Positions 49,601 through 59,700 of a stretch of 64,000 nt of DNA are shown here, piece after piece. Each line of letters begins with the position of its first letter. Within the stretch, counting starts at the first letter, position 1. The stretch is from positions 55,573,325-55,637,324 of the forward strand of contig QCXZ01000064.1 of assembly GCA_025024175.1 (NCBI GenBank), in the 5' to 3' direction. The notes beneath the pieces are model-generated. The model worked only from the letters and a program-made list of their open reading frames with translations, was not told where the DNA came from and did not search any database. The translations under genes were made by a program, and so were the position numbers. This DNA comes from Rhyzopertha dominica (taxonomy: Eukaryota > Arthropoda > Insecta > Coleoptera > Bostrichidae).

Positions 49601-52600
49601 CTTAAGTTTATACTGTCCCTAATTAAAATGCTACCAAGTAACATGAACTGGCATCATTTACTGTTGCATGGGAGCTTAGGAACGTTCGAACAATAATTAA
49701 TCGCAATGCATAAACATGCTAAAGTGGTTGCCTAATTTTCAGGTGAAAAGTAATGCTCAATATGCATCATCGTGCGTCACCGAACCGTAATAGCAGATTG
49801 CCACTAATTCATATTTTCAATAAAAAATTATAAAAAACATTTCTTTAATGGTCCTACAGACTATAGAGATGCTTTTAGTGACCATGCAGTGCCTGCCCAT
49901 TTAAAATGATAGGCATGGGTGCATACAGGAGCATTCAAGATTGAGTCGTTAAAGAAAATCTGCTAATATCTTATCAAATAACACTTCCTTTCCGGATTCA
50001 GTAGTTAACAAGTGAAATGAACAAAAAAAGCATTAAATATTGATGAGAAGCAGTTTGAAGAAATAGAGAATATAGCGCTCAGCAATTACAGACAAAACAT
50101 ATTTATGTCAAGAAAATGTTTTGACAATATGCATCATTTGAACAACACATTACTCCATCAGAAATCATACAGTGAATAGATTATTAAAAGTGAATTTAAA
50201 AAAAAAAATCAAATCGTATAAAAAATATTCTAGAGGCCATTGTGGCGTTCATTGTAAAATTCCAAACACAATATGTAATTAAAAATATTATTTAGGCTTT
50301 ATGTATTACTGGTGTGAAGCAGTTCAATGAAAATGATGAGTTTTGTGAATAGAGAAGGAATTTTGTCCTAACCCATTACTGTTTGTGAATTCTTGCTCGC
50401 AAAGCTCCATGTTCACCCGATATNGCAGCACACAACTTTTTCAGTCTCCGCAATAGCATATGTCACTCCGTGGACATGTTTGGATACGTCAATCTAAAAT
50501 TTGTTATTTATCGAACCGGGTCAAAGTATTTTTCGAACTTGGAGTAGGAGTCAGATGAAAATAAACTAGTACGCCTTGCACCTTGTGCAAATAAAAAAAA
50601 TGAAGAAGCTGGTGAAAAACTTGCTTTCCAAAGACATTTGTGATTGGAATAGGATTCAAAGAAATCTTTTTAAAATATCGCACTATGCGCCACATTTACG
50701 CACACTATGACATTTCTGAAATAATCATATGTTACAGAAACAAAATGGCACAAGCAAACCAAACAAAGACAAAATACATGATCAAGCGATCAATTCAATT
50801 TGCGCCACTTACATAGCAAAAATACATAAGCAAATTGAGTTCAATTTGTCGTATCTAAACAGAGTGATACCCTGGTGCTGAAAGTGAATGGCATGTTTAA
50901 GTTTTCAGTCCGCAACATTATTGGGAAAGGTTAAAATCCAAGTGGATGGTAAAATTCATGACAGCTGAAGACATTTTTAGTGCATTGTATGGAAAGAGTT
51001 TTAACATTATACTAAATTTAGGCGTATCATAAATTGTGGCATACCCTAAGGAACCTTCTTAGGTCCTCTGTAATTTCTTAGCGAAAACAAAATAATAGAT
51101 TGTGAGTCTGTATGCTTGGGATACACAGGTATTTCAATGTCATTCAAATATACAGGATGTCCAGTAAAAGAGGGCATATGTTAACAGTAGTTTCCTTGTG
51201 CTAAAATAAATCAACTACTTGCCAAATTATAGTACTTCCAAAGTTATTTTTTTTACATTTTTTCAAGTTTTTTTTTGTTTTAAAAAATATTTTATTCAAA
51301 TTTGGTACAGTGGTATATCTAATCAGTCTAAATAAGATAACACAGTTACACTCAGGATGCTCCTTTATTGTTTTGATTTTGCAATATCTTTTGTAGAATA
51401 ACTAATTATAAAACATTATATTTTCTTAAAAATTAACGGATTTCCCTTGAAAAACCCAATATAACACAGCAAAATCTTATTAAGTAACAGCACAAAATAC
51501 AATATGAAGAGTAATATTAATTAAAAAAAAATAACAATAACCATGTAAGACAAATAAATGTCTACTTATTACTTATTTAAATGATGTCAAAAATGAAGTC
51601 AATAGAGTGCATTTCGAACACCTTTCAAATAAATAGGTAAATAATTAAGATTTTACTTTCTTTTATGGTTGGATTTATTTAAAGTAACACATGACAAGTA
51701 TATCATTTTCAAAGTAAATCTGCTAATTTTTAAGAAAATGTTTTATTTGGGTATTCAACAAAAAGATACTGTGTCCCCTATGATTTATTCAAATTGCAAA
51801 TATCCTGCCTTAATGGAATGACTAGGTAGACCTCTACCGATTTTTAATAAAATATCTTGAAAAACAAAAGTCAAAATAAATCAAGTAAAAGAAAATAACG
51901 CTGAAGGACTATTCCTTGGTAAAGAGACAAGTAAGTCGGTTTCTTTCAGCTTATTTTGACTCATACTGTTAACGCACGGTCCATTTCTTACTAGATACCT
52001 TGTATGATCAGGAAATGGCCAAGTAAAAATGTCATCAACTAACCTGGGTTCCTAATGGTTTGGTGAGTACCAACACATCACCAACAACAGCATTATCTGG
52101 TACAATGTATTCATTAGGCTGACAGACAGTGGAAGCCACCCCTCCGATGGTGCACCATGGGTTAACAACAGTCTGTCCTCCAGTTACGGTAGTGCCGGCT
52201 TCCAAAGCCGAATCCTTAAATCCACGCATGATTAATGGAATAACAACGTCACGTTCCTTCTCGGTCATCTTCGTACTGACACCAAGAAGCATCAACATGT
52301 TGTCACACTCAGTTACGCCCATTGCATACAAGTCGCTCAAAACATTAGCACACGCAATCTTTCCCATCATGTACGGATCGTCCACCAAAGGATAGAAGAA
52401 ATCGGTCGTCTGAACAAGGCATAGGCCCCCATGACGTAAAGGAGTTACCTATGAAGTTCATTGTAATAATACAGAATCTTCGAAAACAAGCATGGGAAAG
52501 AGGTTACTCACCGAGCAATCAAGACCAATGCCTATTCGAGGGATGGCCATATGCATAAAATGAGCATGTTCATCTGTGGCGGTGTTGTAGTCTTGCTGGA

Positions 52601-52814
52601 GTCCTTCTACCAGCTTGTTGAGCACCTCCTGGGGCACCTTGCAGCCGCGTCCCTTTAAATCGGCGAAGCGCGTCAGCCGAAAACTCGCCTCCAAGTCGTG
52701 GGCCAATGGATCGAAAGGNCGGCGAAGTGCCAGGGTATTAGGATTAGTGCCCAATTCCAACTGAACAGCACCCAGTGCATCTTGCTGCACGTTTGTTACT
52801 TGATAATCACCCAT
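46696..52814 (-). CDS. SelD: Selenophosphate synthetase 1 (SPS1-Arg type), 3 exons
   Basis: Homologue of selenide, water dikinase. Exons on the minus strand: 52814-52512, 52448-52044 and 47208-46696, totalling 1221 nt (406 aa), all in phase. The catalytic loop reads LKGRGCKVP: the selenocysteine/cysteine position carries Arg (codon CGC), while the neighbouring Lys is kept. Arg at this position is the known state of insect SPS1, which does not make selenophosphate from selenide; its role is linked to redox and vitamin B6 metabolism. Other conserved blocks are [76 protein letters not shown] and [13 protein letters not shown]. It resembles Drosophila SPS1 closely throughout. One N (52719) is in a CGN codon, so Arg either way. 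Intron 1 is 63 nt; intron 2 is 4.8 kb and full of transposon debris. Divergent from Mad1. Confidence 0.96.
47220..48130. other. SelD intron 2, proximal part
   Basis: No feature recognised apart from AT-rich DNA; one N at about 47336. Confidence 0.35.
48140..48540 (+). pseudogene. Fragment of the LINE family found at 61.0-62.9 kb
   Basis: The stretch with aagaggaatgaagttgtaag, attaccacaaaaaatcg and ctaactccagtatgatatgg matches 61030-61130 almost word for word. It corresponds to the region just before the reverse transcriptase core. No open frame; it lies in SelD intron 2. Confidence 0.75.
49225..49560 (+). pseudogene. DDE transposase fossil
   Basis: Broken frames read [16 protein letters not shown] and, about 250 bp on, [11 protein letters not shown]. 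These resemble the first and second catalytic motifs (TDES/QQDGAP) of Tc1/mariner-superfamily transposases. Further pieces may reach 49750. In SelD intron 2. Confidence 0.6.
50318..50480 (+). pseudogene. Second transposase scrap in SelD intron 2
   Basis: A frame reading [11 protein letters not shown] resembles the QFxExDExRRxxFC region that precedes the first catalytic Asp in some insect transposases. Short and weak. Confidence 0.35.
51153..52002. mobile_element. 850-bp MITE with inverted ends, next to SelD exon 2
   Basis: The left end CAGGATGTCCAGTAAAAG with gttaacagta and the right end (reverse complement CAAGGTATCTAGTAAGAAAT with gttaacagta) match, flanked by TA on each side. There is no transposase frame. 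The right end lies about 40 bp from the splice donor of SelD exon 2 (52044). Confidence 0.75.
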
Positions 52815-53780
52815 GCCGGCTTTTCTTAGCGCAAACTGTGTTGAGAAAATGCAATACTATCCACGTGAAAACGCTGGCTCGCCAAGAGAGTTTCTCAAAC
52901 AATCGCCGGACGCTTGCAAAATGGCGTACTTTCGTCTTGGCGTATTGAACCACCACGCAAGAGCGTGCGATGTCTTTGTTCTGATTGGCTGGCTGAGTTT
53001 GGGACAATTATGCAGGAGGTTGTCAAAATTTTGTACCAAGAATATAATATTACTTTTTTACTCGATGAGTATTAGATATCTTGAGTACAACTGAATTGTC
53101 TAAGATGCCTAATAACAAGATACAACAGTATCAAATTCAAATATCGTGGCAAACATTTTTAAATGGCCCTACTCATCGATTTATTTTTGCGTGTTTGAAT
53201 TGGGCGGAAGCGGGAGTGGTGCACAAAATTGTAGACAGCTAGTACGTGCGCGTTGCCAAACTTATTTATAGCTTATGAATTTTACCGGTAACCTTAAAAC
53301 TAACGACTACGTGTTGCCAAATACCTACGATTTATATGTGTCTTTAAATTGTTAGTTTCGTTCATATTAAAAATGCTAAATAATTAGTACTTTCAAGTAA
53401 TTTCTGTGTATGCAATCAAAAGCAAGTGAGATTACGCAACGTTGCGGCGGTGGTGATGACTACTGTACAGGGCAGACCTGTTCATTCGTTTTGTAGTCAT
53501 TTAAAATGAAGTGATTAACTAATTTTACCTAATTTTCCGGCGATATTCAAACAGAAAATCGTTTTACAGCATGAAAATATCGTTAACCATGTTAAAATGT
53601 ATTTAAATATTTCGCTACAGCTCTAAAACTGGTGCAATTCGGTAAGAGATCTTCAAAATTTATTTCCCCAGAGCATGTACCGCGTTCAAAACTCTATTCC
53701 CTCTATTCCATAGGTTTTCAGTGCGAAGCAAAGGTGTAAAGTGTACTGCTATTAACGTTCAATAAGTGTTTACAAATAAA
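52815..53780. promoter_or_regulatory. Shared divergent promoter region of SelD and Mad1
   Basis: 966 bp separate the two start codons. An inverted CCAAT box (ctgattggctgg, 52980-52991) lies about 170 bp upstream of the SelD ATG, and an E-box CACGTG is at 52862-52867. A GC-rich patch (gggcggaagcgggag) is near 53200. No TATA box was seen for either gene, as is usual for housekeeping genes. Confidence 0.5.
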
Positions 53781-56700
53781 ANGTCGAATTCGGAAGAAGT
53801 TGTGAATGAAAGTATCATGCAAANGATAACAAACTTGAAACCAAGAGTAACCTCAGAANTCAGGAGTACTCATTCAGAAAATAACGTAAAGAGATCCATG
53901 AGTACATCATCAAATGGTAGTATTGAAGATAGCACTCCTGTAAAAAAAATGAAGCTGCCTACAACACATTTAAATACTAGTTACGTAGGTTCACCTCGTG
54001 AGGTAAGAAGAATGAGGGCGGACTTATTGGAAGCGAGAAACACTATATTATCATTAGAGAATCAGATTAAACATATGCACAGTGTGAGAAAGGAGATGCA
54101 AATTATGTTCGATAATGAAACTGTAAGCTTACGGCAGCAGCACGAACATGATAGGAAAAGCATAGAAGAACTTGAAGCACATTTGCAATGTATACGAAAA
54201 AGAGAGGCTGAAGCAAAAGCACAGCTGGCAGAGGTAATGATACTGTTGCCTTATGGCTAACAATTATAGGTTATACATGATGATATTTTAGGTTACATCC
54301 GCTCATGAAAAGCTGAAGTTAACATCTGCAGAACGTATCCAAGAACTGGAAAATCAACTTAATACAATTAATGTAGAGAAACAATCATTGATTGACATGA
54401 AGGAAGAAGAAGTAACGAATTTGAAACGTAAACTAAATGAAATCGAGATAATATTAAAAGCTGCACAACAAGATGCAGAAGCGCAACACAAATTAAATGA
54501 AGAACTAAGTATGTGCTTATTTATCTTCGGTGAATCTTTGTAACGGCTGTGTTTCAGGTAAAAGCTTGTCAGAGAAGAAGGATTATGAACGTCAGATTGA
54601 GCTGAAAGAACAGGCCTTGCAGAAAGCTCATATGAAGATTAAAGAGCTTGAATTTGCTCGAGAATCCTACTTGGAATTTAAACAACAGGCTAAGGTAATT
54701 TATCACATTTACATAGATCTGTTTAGTACCTTGTAGAATGCAATAGGACAATTCAATACATATTCAATTGTGAGCAATTTTTAGTTGATAGCATTCAACA
54801 AGAACAAAACGATTTCACTTGGTTGATAAAATTGCAATCACTTATTTTGTAAGACTGCAATTGACAAATCGTTTTTAAATGCATCCGTTGTTGAATTGTG
54901 GATAGGTGCAACTACGAATAACTCCACCAAGGATACCGAACAAACGATTCGCTATTGTCCCTGTTTTTGCTGGCAAATCCAAGCTTTTACGGATTGCCAA
55001 TAGGAAATTACGATGGAAATTACAAAATTCATTTGTCATCATATTTATGCAACGGTATTTTAAAACTTACTTGTTTACTACACACAGTAGTTTCTAATTC
55101 CACCAAATGCCTTGTGACATGCTGCCTGCATTAGAACAATCTGTGGACTGCTATTTCAGCTTGTTAAGGTTCCTCAGCACGAGTATAGTCCAATTATTGC
55201 AAATAACAATAATTGGTTATTTGTTATATTCATCTCCTAAATAACAAAGTAATTTTTGACAGCTTTTGAAACTTTCCGTTATTTCACTGACAATTTTCAT
55301 TATTATTAAATAATTTTTAGACCCAACAACATAAAATATCCCACTATGTCGTTCTTGAGAAAGAAAATAAACAACTGAGAGACGAGAATGTCAGAATCAA
55401 AGATGAGATTGGTAACAAGCTGCTTCTAGAAGAAGAAGTCCACGATTTGAGAAACAGGTTCGTTGCTTAAATTACAGTTCTCCTTCATTGTCAGTTTTCG
55501 TTCATTTCTTATCAGGTTGGTCAATTTCAAAGAACATGAAAAGCGGTTGGCGTCACTTCAAGTGGCTCATACACAAATGGAAATGCAGCTTGAGGAGTGG
55601 CGAGCGGTAGCACGTGGAATTTGCGAATCAACTGGTTCTGACTCAATGTTGCCTCACCTTCTCAGAAAAACGGTTGAGAGGCTGCAACATCAGGAGATTA
55701 ATCTGACAGCGGAAAAGGTTCAGCTGGAGTCACAGTTGAACACCGCCCTGCATGTGAGTAGATTACTATTGGAGGCTTTGCTTTGCTTATGACGGCATTT
55801 GCTCCCCATTGTCACCATAGCTGCTAAAATGTAACTACTTTATCATTACGATTGACACTTTCATAATTTCTATTGCGTGTTCCTGACATGAATTTATGAC
55901 TAAAAGTCTATATAAACTAGTGTCCGAAAATGCTTCATTTTTGATATACAGAGTATTGAAGTTAAGCAAAAATTTTCGAATTTTTTTTATTTTTTAGAGA
56001 ACGTTTTTTTGAAATTACGAATTTTGGCAGAATGTTATAATACATCACTGCTAATAATCTGGCATAAAAGATTTTTTCATATCTTTAACAGAGGTGGCGT
56101 AGGGGGAGGGGCAGAGGGATTTTCTCTTTGAAAAAAAGTTGTGTGTGAAATGTCAAAAAGCTCGTTACTATTTTCAGAAAGAGCAACAAATAAGGTACAA
56201 AAAAGGATCTCCATATCTAAACAGTGACGGCAATTTGGGGAGGGGAGCAAGAAGTCTTTATTATAAGAAGATTGTTTCCACATTTTTAAATTGTTTCAAA
56301 AATTATGAAGATCAGTTAAAAATATTGAAAGAAGAAAAATTTACTTTTTATACTGCTAAGACAAGCCATTGTTATAAAATTAAGAAATTGCATTTTTTAA
56401 AGATTTTTAATAACGACAAATGCAAGTTGCATATCTAGCTTTAAAAAANAATTAGTTTAATTTAATTAATTAATTTATGTTTTCTTTTTTATATTTTACT
56501 GGTCTTTATAATTATTGAAACGGTTTAAAAAAATGTGGAAACAATCTTTTTATAAAAAAGACTTCTTGCCCCCTCCAAATTACCTCCACTGTTTAGATAT
56601 GGTGGTAATTTTTGTGTCTGACCATTTATCATGATATAGTCCAATTAATTCCAAAAAATTGTTGCCATATAAACGTTAATTTCTTTGGAAATTAAAAAAA

Positions 56701-59700
56701 GTTAATTTTTGATCTATGTATGCCAACCTGTAGGAATTCAGGTTTTGTCGATTTTTTTGAAAGCGGTTTGTTCTAGCGAAATGCAATAAGAGGTCCTTTT
56801 TTGTACCTTATTTGTTGCACTTTTTTTGACATCTCACACACTTTTTTTTCAAAGAGAAAACCATTCTGCCCCTCCCCCTACAGATATGAAAAAATGTTTT
56901 ATGCCAGGTCTATTATAACATTCACCTAAAATTAGTAAAGATTAAAAAAACTGTTGTGTAAAAAATAAAAGAAATCGAAATCTTGTTTTTAACTTCAACA
57001 CTCTGTATATCAAAAATGAAGCATTTTCGGACACATGTTTATATAGACTTTTCGTCATGATTTCACGTCAGGAATACGCACTAGAAATTATGACATCGAA
57101 TTTAAAGACACCCTGTATATATTATCTTTTATCTTGCTGGTGTTGCTCCAAATAAGTGATATTATCTTCTTTGTAACTGCAACATTTCGGTGGAATAAAC
57201 TCCACCTTTGTCAAGCTTTATTTTTCCTTTATATTACACAAATCTAAAATTATAAAACATATATCTTTGATAATTGAATTATAATAATTTAGTTACCTGC
57301 ATTATTGTATCATAATATATTATCCTTGCGGAATTAATTTTGTGTACTTTCGCTTCTTTTGGTTCGAATATTGAATGGATAAAATCAGTTGCATTAGGTT
57401 TGTCAGTGTCACTGTCATTTATTTAATTGTAATTTATGTGGTGGTTTTTGTACATTGTTTATAGAGCTGTTGTCCTGATTTGAGTCTAGAGGCTGTCGTC
57501 AGTTGGAATTGCTTCCTAACATTTTGCTAGCACGAGTGGCAAGCTTCTTCAGAGGTCCTTCCATCTCTGACGATGGCCTCTAAACCCGAATCAGGACAAC
57601 AGCTCACCACCTGACCGCGAAAGCCTTAGCCAATTGTTTATAAAATATTAATTTGGTGGGTTATTTACCTCTTTGTTTTGCTTATTATTAGTTATTAGAT
57701 AATATTGTTGTATATATTATTAACTCCTTGCACATCAGTTCTATTATTTACTGTTTTATTTATGTTATTTTTGTCTGTGCATCATCATCACAATAAACAC
57801 AACAAAACNATTTTTCATTAAACTTAAAACAAAAACAGCAAAATAACTAATGACACATACTATTTATAAAATTCCATGTAACAACTGTGACAAANTTTAC
57901 ATTGGACATACTGATATACATATAGGGAGATTTCCCCTAANATATATTGTTTTAAAATCTTTTGCTGTTGACCTATTAAACAANCATTATTTTCACTTCA
58001 GGAAGCTAAACTGGCCCGTTCAGAGCTGGAAAAAAGTCAAAAGCACATCACCGACCTGCAGTCTAATGTTCAAGAACGTCAGACCCTCATCCACAGGATG
58101 CAGAAGAAACTTCTGCTGATCAGCAGAGAAAGAGACAGCTATCGTCAACAACTGGACTCGTATGAAAAGGATTTAACGATGTGTTTAAATCCACCAGGTA
58201 ATCAGACGCAGATGGGTACCCCACACCAAACACAGAGAGAACGGATAGAGAGTTTGGAAAAGATCATCGAAGGATACAGAGATATGGTCGCCAGATTGGA
58301 GAACGACTTACAGAGCTGCGAAAGGGTTTCACAGTCAGGTAGGTCTAAAAGCGAACAGAAATTGATATTAAAAAACTGCTGCAAATTGAATCCACATGAA
58401 ATTGTCAAAATGACTTTTTGACAATTTTATTTTTTATTTTGTACGAACAATAATGAGGTTTTGAGCATTTTTTTCTCTACACATCCATAAATTTTTAAAA
58501 TTGGTTTTTTCTAAATAACTCGAAAAGTATTAACATAACAAAAAAATTACAAGAGTGCTTTTCGATCTGAAATTTGATTTTCTATGTGATAGCAAAAAAA
58601 AATCTANTTTTTTGAAAATATTTTGAAAATGTCAAATTTTGGGAAAAATTTTTGAGAAATTTAATTTTCTATCTTATGAAATTTTCACATTTTGAATATA
58701 TTAAGCATTTTCGGAGATATTTAGGAAAAACTTTTTTTTTAAGTGACGCTTTTTTGCTAATATCTTCTAAACAGTTTGCTGCACTAAAAATTTATAGGGA
58801 CGAATAATACTCGTAATTACACTAGTAATCACATACTAAAAGGAAAAAAAATAATAATGTGCAAAAAGGGTAGTTACCTCCCAATTTCACCCCCTTCCCT
58901 ATACCCTGCTTACACCAAAAACAATAGGTCGCTTTGGGTAGTTGAGATTTATATGTATGGTCAAATTTCAAGTTTATATGTTGTCTTTTGAAAGTTATCG
59001 CGTCCACGCAGAGAAAAGAAGTTGTTTGCTAAAATTTGGTTTTTGGATGTTTTCAAGCATTATAAAGCGATTGAGCAAATAAGAATTTATGAAAATTTTT
59101 TCGCAATACAATACTTCCCATCCGTGGAAGTAATAATATGTGAATGGCTTTCCTAAAATAGTCAACAGTAAAGTGTTGAATAAATGAAAACGAATGTTCA
59201 TAACAATTAACAAAAATTACACTAAATAACAGCAAAGAGCAATTATGTTGATTTTATAAATAAGGAAAAAATGCTTGCAGAATAGTTGGGGCTTTTTATC
59301 TATTTTGATTAGCTCTTTGATATGGTACTCATCTTCTAAAAATTAAGAATTGTATTTCATCTGCCATTGACACTCCTTGAGGTGTCCCTCAGGGCTCTGG
59401 TATTAGTCCCCTATTGTATTATCTGTTTGTGAATGGCATGGACGGCAGATTTGAGCTCTGTAGGTTTCTATTATTTCAGATATGGTACCGGCACGTGCGG
59501 AGCAGCTAGAAAACCTTCAGAAACAGGTGGAACAGCTCAAAAACGAAAACCAACGCCTGCGTGATAGAAAGGACAAGCTTGAAATTTACGTAGAGCAGTA
59601 CCTGGAAGGAGTGGACAGACACGAAGGACACATTTATCACCAAAGAATGAATCCAACTGCCGAATACCAAATGCAACAAGAAAATAAGATCACCAAGCTG

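Noticed and set aside
52600..52700. SelD as a selenoprotein needing a SECIS element
   Set aside because: The key codon is CGC (Arg), not TGA, so no SECIS is expected.
58195..58200. Alternative donor (ccag/gtaatc) inside Mad1 exon 6
   Set aside because: The frame stays open to 58338 with coiled-coil sequence, and only the 58338 donor joins exon 7 in phase.
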